35,336 nucleotides of DNA from Nitrospirota bacterium (GCA_016215115.1 JACRLN010000024.1:1-35336), one strand, 5' to 3'; positions 1 to 9,061 are shown, numbered from the stretch's first letter. Translations and numbers: made by a program. Notes: generated by a model not told the origin, from the letters alone.

Positions 1-36
1 ATCAAGGATAGTTTTTTAAAGATAGTTTTTCCCTGC

Positions 37-65
37 TTGAACAAATAATATTATAGTGGTAAAGT
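37..65 (+). promoter_or_regulatory. Candidate promoter for the AsmA-family gene
   Basis: A -35-like TTGAAC (37-42) and a -10-like TAAAGT (60-65) are separated by 17 bp. The AsmA start codon follows at 91, with an AGGAA ribosome site at 80-84. Both boxes match the sigma-70 consensus at only four of six positions. Confidence 0.35.
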
Positions 66-90
66 TTATTTATTTTTTCAGGAAAACATC

Positions 91-1869
91 ATGAAAAAGA
101 TATTTTTACTAATCATTGCAGCCATAACAATTATTGTTATTACTCTGATTTTTTTCATCAAAACCTATGTAACGCCCGAACGGATTAAGACATTCCTTAT
201 TCCATATGCTGAACAAACATTAAACCGTAAAATAAGTATTGGTGAGATAAAAATAAACCTGTTGAAAGGCATAGTTGTAAAAGATTTTGCAGTTAAGGAA
301 ACAGATGAAAAAACAGACTTTGTGAAATGCAGGGATTTTATCCTTAAATTTCAACTCCTGCCGCTTCTTTCCAGAAAGGTGGTTATTGATGAACTAAAGA
401 TTTTGTCTCCTGAAGTAAGAATTTCACGTAACAATAAAGGCAGGTTTAATTTTGAAGACATCGGGGAAAAAGAAAAGACCGGGAAGGTAAAAGAAGAAAA
501 ACAGCCGGCTGAAACACAGGTGCTTCCAATCTCTTTGCTTGTAAATAATATTTCAGCCAAAGACTCAAGCTTTTCCTTTACTGACTCAACAAAGGGATTA
601 CCTGATATTAAAGGTTCTTTTGCAATTTACGCGAGCATAAAAAGCGCAGATGGAGCAGAATTGTTTTCTGAGGGTAAAATAGATGCGAAATTTGATGAAA
701 TTGTTTTACAGACTTCAAAAAAGGAGATAAAAAATATCAAGGCCTCGCTTAACTATTCAACCCGAATAGACCTTGAATCAAAAAATATCCGTATAGATAA
801 AGCTGAGTTGAAAATTCAAAAAATATTACTATTAGTAACAGGAATGATTAAGAGTTTCGGGAAGGAACCTGAAATCGATATCACAGTTTCAGTGCCAAAG
901 ACAAAATCCGCTGATTTACAAAAATTAATAACCTCTTTTACTGATATGAAAGGCCTTGCGCTATCAGATAGTTTCTCGGCAGATTTACGACTCACGGGTA
1001 AACCCCAAAAACTTGATTCTTTAAAATCAAACGGGGAGATTAAAATGAAATCGCTTACATACAAGAGTATGACCGTTACTGATTTTTATACAAAATATAC
1101 GCTCAAAGACAGCAAATTTGAGATTGTAAAAATGACCGCTGCTGCAGGCAATGGCAAATTAGATGTAAACAGCGTTATTGATCTCTCAACGCCGGAATAT
1201 GTCTACAGTCTTTCAGGCAGCATTGATTCCCTTCATGTGGATGAGGTGGTAAATTCCTTTTTCCCGAAGGCAAAAGACACTGTCTTCGGACTCCTTTCCT
1301 TGAATCTTAAATTAAACGGGTCAGGGACATTGCCTGAAAATATCAAGAAAAATCTTGTTGCCGATGGAGATTTCAATATAAAAGACGGAAAAATAACTAA
1401 TGCCAAAATAGCCGATAATTTATCAGTGTTGCTTAAGACTGATGAATTGAAAACAATAAATATGAAACAGGCAAACGGGACAGTAAAAATAAGAAACAGC
1501 GCAGCACGCCTTGACAGTATGTTTTTATCTGATGATATTTCAATGAACCCGTCGGGCCATATCGGCCTTGATGAATCCCTTGACCTTGTATTTGACTTAA
1601 AACTTTCTCCCCGTCTATCTAAAAAGGCGCTGGGTTCGGGTGTTGCAAAATATATAAAGGACGAAGAAGGCTGGGGAATAATTCCCATGAAAGTTTCCGG
1701 TACCTTTTCAGATCCGTCATACAGCGTTGATGTTGCAAAGGCTGGCACGCGGGTGATTGAAAAAGGACTTATTGATAAGTTGTTCAAAAAAGATAAAGGA
1801 AGGAAAAGGGATAAAACACAGGAAGATAAAAAGCCTGTTGAGGATTTACTGAAGGGGATATTCAGGTAA
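91..1869 (+). CDS. AsmA family protein
   Basis: A 592-residue protein with one N-terminal membrane anchor (about residues 4-26) followed by a long region rich in beta-strand pattern, and a C-terminal AsmA-type segment ending in a lysine-rich tail with DLLKGIF. AsmA-family proteins are inner-membrane-anchored periplasmic proteins linked to outer-membrane assembly and, for larger relatives, lipid transport between membranes. This points to a Gram-negative envelope. The exact role here cannot be read from sequence. The ATG start has an AGGAA ribosome site 6 bp upstream. The gene stands alone and converges on the neighbouring hydrolase across a short palindrome. Confidence 0.8.
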   Translation: MKKIFLLIIAAITIIVITLIFFIKTYVTPERIKTFLIPYAEQTLNRKISIGEIKINLLKGIVVKDFAVKETDEKTDFVKCRDFILKFQLLPLLSRKVVIDELKILSPEVRISRNNKGRFNFEDIGEKEKTGKVKEEKQPAETQVLPISLLVNNISAKDSSFSFTDSTKGLPDIKGSFAIYASIKSADGAELFSEGKIDAKFDEIVLQTSKKEIKNIKASLNYSTRIDLESKNIRIDKAELKIQKILLLVTGMIKSFGKEPEIDITVSVPKTKSADLQKLITSFTDMKGLALSDSFSADLRLTGKPQKLDSLKSNGEIKMKSLTYKSMTVTDFYTKYTLKDSKFEIVKMTAAAGNGKLDVNSVIDLSTPEYVYSLSGSIDSLHVDEVVNSFFPKAKDTVFGLLSLNLKLNGSGTLPENIKKNLVADGDFNIKDGKITNAKIADNLSVLLKTDELKTINMKQANGTVKIRNSAARLDSMFLSDDISMNPSGHIGLDESLDLVFDLKLSPRLSKKALGSGVAKYIKDEEGWGIIPMKVSGTFSDPSYSVDVAKAGTRVIEKGLIDKLFKKDKGRKRDKTQEDKKPVEDLLKGIFR

Positions 1870-1871
1870 CA

Positions 1872-1896
1872 GGAGCGATTCATGAATCGCCCCTAC
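1872..1896. repeat. Palindromic 3'-end repeat, copy A (divergent)
   Basis: An inverted repeat centred on ATTCATGAAT with GC-rich outer arms (GGAGCG on the left, CGCCCCTAC on the right). It fills the 30-bp gap between two convergent genes. Two related copies lie at 9039 and 15664. It can form a hairpin for transcripts from either side but has no U-tract. Confidence 0.7.
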
Positions 1897-1899
1897 AAT

Positions 1900-2694
1900 T
1901 CACAGCCTGCCCACAAAAGAATCTATCTTCCCCAAAAATAACTCCTGTGACGTGAGAAATGCATCATTATGTCCGCCCTGCAGTTGAACAAATTCTTTTG
2001 GCTCAGGAGCTTCATCATATAGTCTTTTGCCCAGCTTGAATGGAACAATCTCGTCATCAGGACTGTGAAAAATCAATTTTGGTGACTTAATGTTTTTTAT
2101 TTTTTTCAAAGAATCAAATTCGCTCTTATAAAAGGATGAAGGGATGAAAGGTAAAACAGTTTTCCCTATATCTCTTGCTGATGTGAACCCTTCCTCGATT
2201 ATTATCCCTCCCAGCTCATGCCTGCTTGCCAGATCAACAGCAACAGCGCCGCCGAGAGATTCGCCGTATGCGATGATTTCCTGCGGTACAAAACCTTTTT
2301 TGTTCAGCAAATACGCATAGATAGCTTCTGCATCGTGATAGAGACCTTTTTCAGAGGGGCTGCCTTTGCTCTTTCCATACCCGCGATAGTCGAAGATAAG
2401 GACGTTCAGATTAAGAAAGTTAAACATATTTATCTTCTCAAGGCGGTGGCTGATATTCCCGCCGTTGCCATGACAGAATAATAACGTGGCCCGTGGTTTT
2501 CTTGCAGGGATGAACCAGCCGGAAATTTGAACGCCGTCTGTTGTTGTTACAACGATATCTTCATAATCGAGGTCTATATCTTTTGGAGTAGCTTCGACTT
2601 TTTTGAGAGGGAAGTAGAGACTTTTATATTCAAGGAACCTGATAAGGAGAAAGAGAATGATCAGTACAGCGGCAATTGAGAGAACAATTTTCAT
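1900..2694 (-). CDS. Membrane-anchored alpha/beta hydrolase (BEM46/YqkD-like)
   Basis: A 264-residue protein with an N-terminal hydrophobic segment (about residues 2-20), then an alpha/beta-hydrolase core. Visible are the oxyanion-side HGNGGN (75-80), the nucleophile elbow GESLGG with Ser146, the acid in DDEIVP (Asp214) and His242 in GGHND. The set matches serine hydrolases of the BEM46/YqkD type, whose substrate is generally unknown. No Shine-Dalgarno sequence is visible before the ATG. Instead, a 9-bp-period array begins 3 bp upstream. It lies downstream of hisG on the same strand and could be read from it. Confidence 0.85.
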   Translation of the reverse strand: MKIVLSIAAVLIILFLLIRFLEYKSLYFPLKKVEATPKDIDLDYEDIVVTTTDGVQISGWFIPARKPRATLLFCHGNGGNISHRLEKINMFNFLNLNVLIFDYRGYGKSKGSPSEKGLYHDAEAIYAYLLNKKGFVPQEIIAYGESLGGAVAVDLASRHELGGIIIEEGFTSARDIGKTVLPFIPSSFYKSEFDSLKKIKNIKSPKLIFHSPDDEIVPFKLGKRLYDEAPEPKEFVQLQGGHNDAFLTSQELFLGKIDSFVGRL

Positions 2695-2697
2695 AGA

Positions 2698-2745
2698 AAC
2701 AATTCAACCAATGAAACCAATAAAACTAATTGAACCAATCAAACC
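2698..2745. repeat. Short tandem array, 9-bp period
   Basis: Degenerate tandem units of the form AACCAATNA (units start at 2706, 2715, 2724, 2733, with a partial unit before). It occupies the whole gap between the hydrolase start and the hisG stop. It belongs to the same style of array as the 7-bp and 8-bp repeats elsewhere in this window. Confidence 0.7.
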
Positions 2746-2758
2746 TTCAGTTACTGGA

Positions 2759-3634
2759 CTACGGTATCACCTTATTTAACGGATACTCTATTATCCCGGA
2801 TGCTCCGACCGATTTGAGCTTTGGGATAATATCGCGCACAGTCCTCTCGTCAATCACAACCTCAAGCGCGTACCAGCCCTTGTCTGAAAGCTGTGATATC
2901 GTTGGAGAATGCATGGCAGAAAGGAGGGTCATCACCCTTTTCATGGATTTCTCAGGCACGTTCATTTTCAGACCCACCTTTTCTTCGGCAGCAAGAGCGC
3001 CTTTTAGAAGAAGAACAATATTTTCCATCTTCAGCTTTTTCCATTTATCCTTCCATGCCTTCTTGTTGGCAATGAATCTCGTGCTTGATACAAGTATGGT
3101 TTCAATTATTCTTAAATTGTTTGCCCGCAATGATGATCCTGTTTCTGTCAATTCTACAATTGCATCTGCAAGATGAGGAGGCTTCACCTCTGTCGCACCC
3201 CATGAAAAATCCACCTCCGCTTTGATGCCTCTGGATTTGAGATATTTCTTTGTAAAACCGACTAGCTCTGTTGCAATGCGTTTGCCGTTTAAATCCCTGA
3301 TGCTTTTTATTTTTGAATCGTTGGGAACAGCGATAACCCATTTCACAGGTCTCAGGCCGCCCTTTGCATAATTCAGTTCAGCAACTTCCTGCACATCAGC
3401 GCCCTGTTCAAGGATCCAGTCCTTTCCTGTAAGTCCTGCATCAAGGACGCCATCATCTACATAACGCGCCATCTCCTGCGCCCGTATGAGCAGCGCTTCT
3501 ATCTCTGCATCATCGAACACAGGATAGTATGAGCGTGAGTCCACGGAAATATTGTATCCGGCCTTTTTAAACAGCTTCAGTGTTGATTCCTGCAGGCTTC
3601 CCTTCGGAAGGCCGAGCCGTAAAACATTTTTCAT
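2759..3634 (-). CDS. hisG: ATP phosphoribosyltransferase, long form
   Basis: Catalyses the first step of histidine synthesis, joining ATP and PRPP. The 291-residue length is that of the long form, which carries its own C-terminal regulatory domain (about residues 215-291) and does not need HisZ. Seen in the sequence: N-terminal [15 protein letters not shown] around residue 70, and the PRPP-binding [11 protein letters not shown] stretch. The long form is normally feedback-inhibited by histidine. An AAGAGG ribosome site precedes the ATG. It stands alone, more than 5 kb from hisD. Confidence 0.95.
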   Translation of the reverse strand: MKNVLRLGLPKGSLQESTLKLFKKAGYNISVDSRSYYPVFDDAEIEALLIRAQEMARYVDDGVLDAGLTGKDWILEQGADVQEVAELNYAKGGLRPVKWVIAVPNDSKIKSIRDLNGKRIATELVGFTKKYLKSRGIKAEVDFSWGATEVKPPHLADAIVELTETGSSLRANNLRIIETILVSSTRFIANKKAWKDKWKKLKMENIVLLLKGALAAEEKVGLKMNVPEKSMKRVMTLLSAMHSPTISQLSDKGWYALEVVIDERTVRDIIPKLKSVGASGIIEYPLNKVIP

Positions 3635-3669
3635 TATATTAAACCTCTTAAGACTATTTTGTGTTTTCT

Positions 3670-3698
3670 ATAATACAAGGGGCAGAAAAAATATTCAA
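3670..3698 (-). promoter_or_regulatory. Promoter for hisG
   Basis: On the minus strand, TTGAAT (3693-3698) and TATTAT (3670-3675) are spaced 17 bp apart, about 35 bp upstream of the hisG start and its AAGAGG ribosome site. The spacing and both boxes fit a sigma-70-type promoter. It is divergent from the malic enzyme promoter. Confidence 0.55.
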
Positions 3699-3704
3699 AC
3701 CGGC

Positions 3705-3733
3705 TTGCTGACCCGCTTTATCTTTGATAGGAT
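3705..3733 (+). promoter_or_regulatory. Candidate promoter for the malic enzyme gene
   Basis: TTGCTG (3705-3710) and TAGGAT (3728-3733) with a 17-bp spacer, ending 26 bp before the chosen ATG. The boxes match the consensus only partly. An upstream TTG (3724) in the same frame lies within this promoter, which argues for the later ATG at 3760. Confidence 0.4.
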
Positions 3734-3759
3734 ATTTATACAAAGTCGAGATAAGAACA

Positions 3760-5166
3760 ATGACTATCATCCCGAGCCCAAGTTACAGTATAACGATCCG
3801 GGTGGAAATTGAAAACCGGATCGGCAAGTTTTCCCTGATAGCAAATGCTATCAGTCTTTCCGGAGGTGATCTGGGTGCAATCGATATTGTCCGTGTAGAG
3901 AAGGGGAAGGTAGTCCGGGATATCACGGTCAATGCACGCGATGAAAGACATGAAAAAGAGCTCGTAGCCTCCATAAGAGACATTGACGGCGTTAAAGTGC
4001 TCCGGGTAATGGACAGGACCTTTTCTGCACATGAAGGGGGGAAAATAGAGATCCACAACAAAGTTCCGATTAAGGACAGGGAGGACCTGTCCAAAGTTTA
4101 TACTCCCGGTGTGGCGAGGATCTGCAATGATATCAGGGAGAATAAGGAACATGCATACCGCTACACAATAAAAGGTAATTCTGTAGCGATACTCACTGAC
4201 GGAACCGCGGTGCTCGGCCTCGGTGATATAGGACCTGAGGCTGCAATGCCGGTCATGGAAGGCAAGGCGATGATCTTTAAAGAGTTTGCAGGGATTGATG
4301 CCTTTCCCATCGCCCTCAGGACTAAAGATCCGGAAGAGATTATAAATACCGTAAAAAATATTTCTCCTGCCTTTGGAGGCATAAACCTTGAAGATATATC
4401 CGCACCCCGCTGCTTTGAAATAGAGACGAGACTGAGAAGAGAACTCGACATACCGGTCATTCATGACGACCAGCACGGAACCGCAGTTGTGGTGCTGGCA
4501 GCCCTTATTAATGCAGCGAGACTTCTGAAGAGAGACATCAGGAAGTTCAGGGTGGTTATAGCTGGCGCAGGCGCGGCTGGTTCGGCAACTGCCAGGATGC
4601 TTTTATATTTTGGAATAAAAGACATAATTGTCTGCGATAGAAACGGGGCTGTGTATAAAGGCAGAAGGCAGGATATGAATCCATACAAAAGGATGCTCGC
4701 AAAAATAACCAATCCCCGGAAATTCAGGGGGAGCATATCTGATGCGATGAAGGGGGCGGATGTCTTCATAGGTCTTTCAGTCCCCAATATAATAACACCG
4801 GATGATATCAGAAAGATGTCAAAGGAACCGGTTGTATTTGCACTTGCAAATCCAGACCCTGAGATAGCGCCTGAAGAAGCCCTTCCCGTTGTAAGAGTGC
4901 TTGCAACCGGCAGATCCGATTATCCCAACCAGATAAATAACATGCTCAGTTTTCCGGGGATATTCCGCGGACTGCTGGATGCCAGGGCGAAAGGGGTTAA
5001 TGAAGAGGTGAAGTTAGCGGCGGCTACCGCCATTGCCCATATCCTGAAGGATGATGAGCTGCATGAAGATTATATCATTCCCAGCGGATTTGACAGGAGG
5101 GTGGTTGCCGCCGTGGCCCATGCGGTGGCTGAGGCAGCGAAGAGAACAGGACTTGCGGGAAGATAA
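3760..5166 (+). CDS. NAD(P)-dependent malic enzyme with N-terminal ACT domain
   Basis: Oxidative decarboxylation of malate to pyruvate. From the ATG at 3760 the protein is 468 residues. An in-frame TTG at 3724 would add 12, but it overlaps the likely promoter. Residues about 8-80 form an ACT domain, a small ligand-binding fold that suggests allosteric control. The catalytic part follows, with YTPGVA, TDGTAVLGLGDIGP, the metal-site region VIHDDQHGTA and the Rossmann motif GAGAAGSA. The architecture is a known short bacterial form. Whether it uses NAD or NADP cannot be decided from these motifs. Confidence 0.9.
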   Translation: MTIIPSPSYSITIRVEIENRIGKFSLIANAISLSGGDLGAIDIVRVEKGKVVRDITVNARDERHEKELVASIRDIDGVKVLRVMDRTFSAHEGGKIEIHNKVPIKDREDLSKVYTPGVARICNDIRENKEHAYRYTIKGNSVAILTDGTAVLGLGDIGPEAAMPVMEGKAMIFKEFAGIDAFPIALRTKDPEEIINTVKNISPAFGGINLEDISAPRCFEIETRLRRELDIPVIHDDQHGTAVVVLAALINAARLLKRDIRKFRVVIAGAGAAGSATARMLLYFGIKDIIVCDRNGAVYKGRRQDMNPYKRMLAKITNPRKFRGSISDAMKGADVFIGLSVPNIITPDDIRKMSKEPVVFALANPDPEIAPEEALPVVRVLATGRSDYPNQINNMLSFPGIFRGLLDARAKGVNEEVKLAAATAIAHILKDDELHEDYIIPSGFDRRVVAAVAHAVAEAAKRTGLAGR

Positions 5167-5194
5167 GGCGTGTATTATGAATCCCGGGGCCTTG

Positions 5195-5470
5195 CTATTG
5201 CACCTTAAGAAGGTTGTCTGATAACCGCTTATTCCGGTAATAGAGTAAAATGTCAATAAAAACCATAAGACCATTGACGGCATATAAAATAATTACGAAG
5301 TCGTAATTATAAATAATTTTGTGCATGATACCTGCTGCATACCCTGCAAGGACTATATATAAAAAGACGACGCTCTTGCCGCTGTTCGTCCTGGACCTGT
5401 ATGACTTGTAAATGGAAAAAGGCCAGGCAAAACCAAAACATAACAACATGGCGATTTCAAATATGCTCAT
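5195..5470 (-). CDS. Small PQ-loop/SemiSWEET-like membrane protein
   Basis: A 91-residue protein with about three hydrophobic segments and a WPFSIYKSYRSRTNSGKS stretch. The last resembles the proline-containing loop (P, basic residues, then serine) of PQ-loop and SemiSWEET proteins, which work as dimers in small-molecule transport. The start at 5470 was chosen because GAGGTG lies at good spacing upstream. A GTG at 5482 in the same frame overlaps that ribosome site. The family assignment is by pattern only and the substrate is unknown. It converges on the malic enzyme gene. Confidence 0.6.
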   Translation of the reverse strand: MSIFEIAMLLCFGFAWPFSIYKSYRSRTNSGKSVVFLYIVLAGYAAGIMHKIIYNYDFVIILYAVNGLMVFIDILLYYRNKRLSDNLLKVQ

Positions 5471-5507
5471 TGATTTACTCACCTCTAAGCAATCTTGAAC
5501 GGGTCTT

Positions 5508-5607
5508 TATCCCCCTCTTTGGAAAAGAGGGGTTAGGGGAGATTTTTTCAATTGAAGCATATTTTAGAAAATCCCCCTTCATCCCCCTTTTACAAAGGGG
5601 GAAATAT
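5508..5607. repeat. Two-hairpin intergenic repeat
   Basis: Two GC-rich hairpins (CCCCTCTT/AAGAGGGG at about 5512-5532 and CCCCCTTT/AAAGGGGG at about 5584-5602) lie about 50 bp apart. The outer parts also pair (GGGGAGATTTT with AAAATCCCCC). A similar arrangement is at 32952-33045, and a fragment appears inside the glycosyltransferase gene near 28518. It separates two divergent genes. Confidence 0.65.
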
Positions 5608-5680
5608 CTTCACACAATTCTATGAAGAGTTCATTATTTTACACGTTTGTAATAAAAACGTTAATTTGCTATTTTTGAAT

Positions 5681-6349
5681 ATGATCAAAAAATGGAATGA
5701 TATTTATAACCGAGCATGGTTCCCGCGCGTTCTCCCTTTTGCGGTTTTTATGGCATTTGTCATGATGGAATCAATATTCACATCTGACGTCTATCTGATT
5801 TATATCGCAAAAAGCATTGTTGTTGGCCTTATATTACTTCATTTCAGAAGCAAATATTCAGAAATAAATCTAACAGCATCGTTTAAGGATATCTGCATTG
5901 CTGTTGTTTTAGGGGTCTTTGTATTTATCTTATGGATAAATATGACGTGGGACTTTGCAATCATAGGCTCGCCCAGGTCTAATAATCCTTATAAATTGCT
6001 CAGCAAGGAAGCTTTTTTTATCGCCATATTTTTCCGTATTTACGGATCGGCAATTGTGGTTCCCGTAATGGAAGAAATTTTCTGGAGGTCCTTTGTAATC
6101 AGATGGATTGATAACCATAATTTTACATCGGTTCCCATAGGTACTTTCAGCATTACTTCCTTTATCACTACTGTTCTGCTTTTCGGCTCGGAACACAGTT
6201 TATGGCTGGCAGGCATCATTGCAGGAATTCTTTATAATCTGCTTCTTTACTACAGAAAAAGTATTTTTCTTTGCATTATTTCGCATGCTGTTACAAATTT
6301 TATTCTTGGGATATATGTGCTTTATTCGGGAAGATGGCTGTTCTGGTAG
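5681..6349 (+). CDS. CAAX prenyl protease-related protein (CPBP family, exosortase-associated type)
   Basis: A 222-residue polytopic membrane protein from the ATG at 5681. The frame is open back to 5552, but that part only translates the repeat. Conserved CPBP-type motifs are visible: EEIFWRSFVIRW (Glu-Glu and Arg of motif 1), the His in SEHSLWLAG (motif 2) and HAVTNFILG (motif 3). The final GRWLFW and the preceding VVPVMEE fit the subfamily TIGR03008, which co-occurs with exosortase/PEP-CTERM systems. The inferred role is an intramembrane metalloprotease in protein sorting or surface maturation. No exosortase gene is present in this window. Confidence 0.75.
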   Translation: MIKKWNDIYNRAWFPRVLPFAVFMAFVMMESIFTSDVYLIYIAKSIVVGLILLHFRSKYSEINLTASFKDICIAVVLGVFVFILWINMTWDFAIIGSPRSNNPYKLLSKEAFFIAIFFRIYGSAIVVPVMEEIFWRSFVIRWIDNHNFTSVPIGTFSITSFITTVLLFGSEHSLWLAGIIAGILYNLLLYYRKSIFLCIISHAVTNFILGIYVLYSGRWLFW

Positions 6350-6378
6350 AGCGTTCCCCGCTTTCCATCCTGAGCACT

Positions 6379-7434
6379 TTAATTTTTTATTAACGTATCT
6401 TTAATTATTTTATTGTCTTCCAATTTTTGTAAATCAAATACTCTTTCTTGAGCTATAGGATGAGAGGAGAATACAGATTCTTCAGGATAACTATGCACAT
6501 TTTTTGTGATACGCATCAAAATGTGCTGATAGGGTTTTGTACTCCATCCTTTTTGAATCAGATAAAGGCCAGCTGTTTGATCTGCTTCTCTTTCGAATTC
6601 CCTAGAATAACCGGATCTCGCAAGCAATGTAGGCAAAGTTGCTCCAATTGATGTTATTGAAGTTACATCACCAAAAAGTGAAGATATAAGTAAAAAAATC
6701 CCTGAATTCTGAAAAACACTCCTTAAGCCATGCCTGTATTTAACATGTGCAACTTCGTGTGCCATTATTCCGATCAGTTCTTTATTATCTTGTGATATTT
6801 CGACCAGTTCGTCTGTTATTAATATAAGCCCCGAAGGCAGTGCAAAGGCATTGGGTCCGATTAAAGGACTTTTTCGGAATTCCAGACGGTAATAAGAGCC
6901 AGGGTCGATTTCTTCATGAAGCACGAAAAAGATATCTTTCAGCTCATTTTTAACTTTGTCATCGAGCACCGAAGTTTTCAGGTATTTGTAATCCAGAATT
7001 TCCAAAGTTGATCTGCTCAATTCATCCGTTAGATGGTGGGGCAATGAAAAGGCAATTTTTTTTGAAGCCAAAGGAATCGCATATTTTGATAATATGAGTA
7101 CAAATATAACAAGTCCAATCAGGCATATGCCGACCATCTTCCAGCGACTTTCGAGACAATTTACAAAGTTCATCAGACTTTTACCGCCGTGATTTTTCCA
7201 CAATGTCTCGACGGCAGCAAGATCCACTGTCTCACACTGCGCTCCGTTAGGAAACCTGATGGTCCGGCTGGTTTTGCCGAGAGGCGGAGAAATCTCACAC
7301 TCTCTCAGGGGAACACTTAAAAGAGGTAAACCGTCTTCACTCTGAATGTAAATTGTTGCACCTTGTAAATTGATATATACGGGAAGACCACAGGATCGCT
7401 TTCCGTCAAAATAGGAAGCCTTAAACATGATCAT
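6379..7434 (-). CDS. M48 family metallopeptidase
   Basis: A 351-residue zinc peptidase. It has a soluble N-terminal domain (about residues 1-95), one membrane segment (about 102-120), then an M48 domain with HEVAH at 226-230 and a downstream EFEREAD that would give the third zinc ligand. M48 relatives include HtpX, BepA and Oma1, used in envelope protein quality control. Its start overlaps the stop of the upstream DUF898 gene as ATGA, so the two are probably translated together. Start could be the first ATG (7434) or the one two codons later. Confidence 0.85.
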   Translation of the reverse strand: MIMFKASYFDGKRSCGLPVYINLQGATIYIQSEDGLPLLSVPLRECEISPPLGKTSRTIRFPNGAQCETVDLAAVETLWKNHGGKSLMNFVNCLESRWKMVGICLIGLVIFVLILSKYAIPLASKKIAFSLPHHLTDELSRSTLEILDYKYLKTSVLDDKVKNELKDIFFVLHEEIDPGSYYRLEFRKSPLIGPNAFALPSGLILITDELVEISQDNKELIGIMAHEVAHVKYRHGLRSVFQNSGIFLLISSLFGDVTSITSIGATLPTLLARSGYSREFEREADQTAGLYLIQKGWSTKPYQHILMRITKNVHSYPEESVFSSHPIAQERVFDLQKLEDNKIIKDTLIKN

Positions 7435-8621
7435 AGCCCTATATCAAAGTCAAAGGCTTCCGTGGCGGACACGCCATATGCACTGACATCAGACTCGATA
7501 AATGCCTTGAAATCATCCAGTTCTTTCTCAGACATTATAGTAATGTTATTTAATATGTACCGGGTTTTCCTGATCTTTGCCCAGGGAATCAAAAGGCCGA
7601 TAGACAGAATGATTGCAAGTATATTTGTAATCCGGATAAAGAACAATGTACCGGCCTTTAAGGTGCTCCGGAAGCGTAAACTGCCAAGGTTTGAATGTTC
7701 CCAGCAATAGTTCGTTATCCGTGCATAAATGAACTGCTGGAAGTAGGTTACCACAACTATCATTAAAGCATAGGCGATTATTACGTTTTTCATAATAAAA
7801 CTCTTATTTGAGACGTCAGCTGATGTAAGGCCTGATTTGATAAGTACCGTAAAAAAAATAAAACCTAATATGAGTATCGAAATTATAAAAATAACAAAGG
7901 CAGACAGATAGATCTTGTAAAAACGTTTCGCTTTTCCATTAAATGAATTGGCTGTTGCTCCAAATGCGAAATTATTAAAGAAATACTCTTTCTTTTTAAA
8001 TGCCCAGTAAGGGATTATGAGCCCCAGAGTAAATAGTATCAAAATCGGATAAAAAATATATATTCTGTAGCTTTCCTTCATGTTACCAAGAAAACGGAAT
8101 CTGATATTACGATAGGCGGAATTATGCGCGATGAATTTTAGTGATTTAAAAATCAGAAAGGGAAGAATTAGGTAAAATAAACCGACCACGATAGCGCTGT
8201 ACATCGGCTTGTAGAAATACGTCAGAAAATAAATTATAGCTCCGGACGCTACTATCAGATTGCCTTTTAATATCGCAACAGGATTTGCCGTATATTCGAA
8301 GGGCTGATCGTCAAGCAAAGTATTTTTATAAATGTACTGGCGGTTTCGCACTTTTGCCCAGGCTGCATAAATACCCAACGTAATGATTGTTAAAAAAGTA
8401 TTGACAATCCATATCTTAAAATATTCGTTTGCAGAGCCGGTAAACCTGGGATAGTAAAGGCGTGACTCTTCAGACTGCATTTGAATATCATCTGTTCCGT
8501 TTTCTTTCTTATAAACCTCCGTCTCCAGGCTGCTCCCACAGCCAGGACATATGTGAGAAATACCTTTTAAATCGACTTTACTCGTGGATAAGCCACAGTT
8601 CTTGCAGATTAAATTATCCAT
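7431..8621 (-). CDS. DUF898 (YjgN-like) membrane protein with N-terminal zinc ribbon
   Basis: A 396-residue polytopic membrane protein. The first 30 residues hold a zinc-ribbon pattern (C6, C9, C25, C28). The rest has two DUF898-type halves, each with a YFKIWIVNTFLTIITLG-like helix followed by PWAK/AWAKVR and an RY(I)..N motif. The function of YjgN/DUF898 proteins is unknown. Pairing with an M48 peptidase suggests a shared membrane role. GGAAGG, contributed by the adjacent 8-bp array, is the only ribosome-site-like sequence upstream. Confidence 0.8.
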   Translation of the reverse strand: MDNLICKNCGLSTSKVDLKGISHICPGCGSSLETEVYKKENGTDDIQMQSEESRLYYPRFTGSANEYFKIWIVNTFLTIITLGIYAAWAKVRNRQYIYKNTLLDDQPFEYTANPVAILKGNLIVASGAIIYFLTYFYKPMYSAIVVGLFYLILPFLIFKSLKFIAHNSAYRNIRFRFLGNMKESYRIYIFYPILILFTLGLIIPYWAFKKKEYFFNNFAFGATANSFNGKAKRFYKIYLSAFVIFIISILILGFIFFTVLIKSGLTSADVSNKSFIMKNVIIAYALMIVVVTYFQQFIYARITNYCWEHSNLGSLRFRSTLKAGTLFFIRITNILAIILSIGLLIPWAKIRKTRYILNNITIMSEKELDDFKAFIESDVSAYGVSATEAFDFDIGL

Positions 8622-8630
8622 TTAGTTATG

Positions 8631-8678
8631 CCTTCCTTTCTTACTTCCGCGCTTTTGCACTTTTTCATTCTTGACATT
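8631..8678. repeat. Short tandem array, 8-bp period
   Basis: Consecutive 8-bp units sharing a CTT or TT end (CCTTCCTT, TCTTACTT, CCGCGCTT, TTGCACTT, then decaying units). Related 8-bp arrays, sharing the CCGCGCTT/GCACTT flavour, lie at 14785-14862 and 25176-25231. The DUF898 start codon is 10 bp away. Confidence 0.65.
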
Positions 8679-9038
8679 TGGAGGCCTTATAAAGTGTTAG
8701 GCTTTTCAATTAATCGTTATTTTTTCATTCAGTCATTTATTTACAATTACCATCTTTTTTTGCCCAATATAAGCGCTGCAGTCCCCTGTAACACTTTTGC
8801 TCTTCTATGTCACACGTCAATATTTACCCAAAACTTGTTGATTAAGTCGGTTTGCTAAAAAGCCCGCTCCAAAGTAGGAATTGCCACGCTGTACAAAGAA
8901 CTTGTGAATTAATAAGAGCGTGCTTTAAGTTTACAGTAGGGTAAGAGGGAATGGCAAGAAAAAAATGGGGGTAATTTGTTATCAGAAGGGGACATCATGA
9001 CGGTCAATTAAAATTTCATGGTTGTGCAGAAGCCCGAA

Positions 9039-9061
9039 AGAGCAATTCATGAATTGCCCCT
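9039..9061. repeat. Palindromic 3'-end repeat, copy B
   Basis: An inverted repeat centred on CAATTCATGAATTG with a GCCCCT right arm, ending 10 bp past the hisD stop codon on its downstream side. Same family as 1872 and 15664. Confidence 0.7.

Noticed and set aside
3724-3759. TTG start for the malic enzyme at 3724
   Set aside because: Overlaps the candidate -10 box, and the ACT domain starts after the ATG at 3760.
5552-5680. N-terminal 43-codon extension of the CAAX-related protein
   Set aside because: It only translates the two-hairpin repeat (NPPSSPFYKGG); the family begins near the ATG at 5681.
8628-8858. 76-codon plus-strand frame in the 8.6-9 kb gap
   Set aside because: Starts in an 8-bp array, low-complexity and Phe-rich, no ribosome site.
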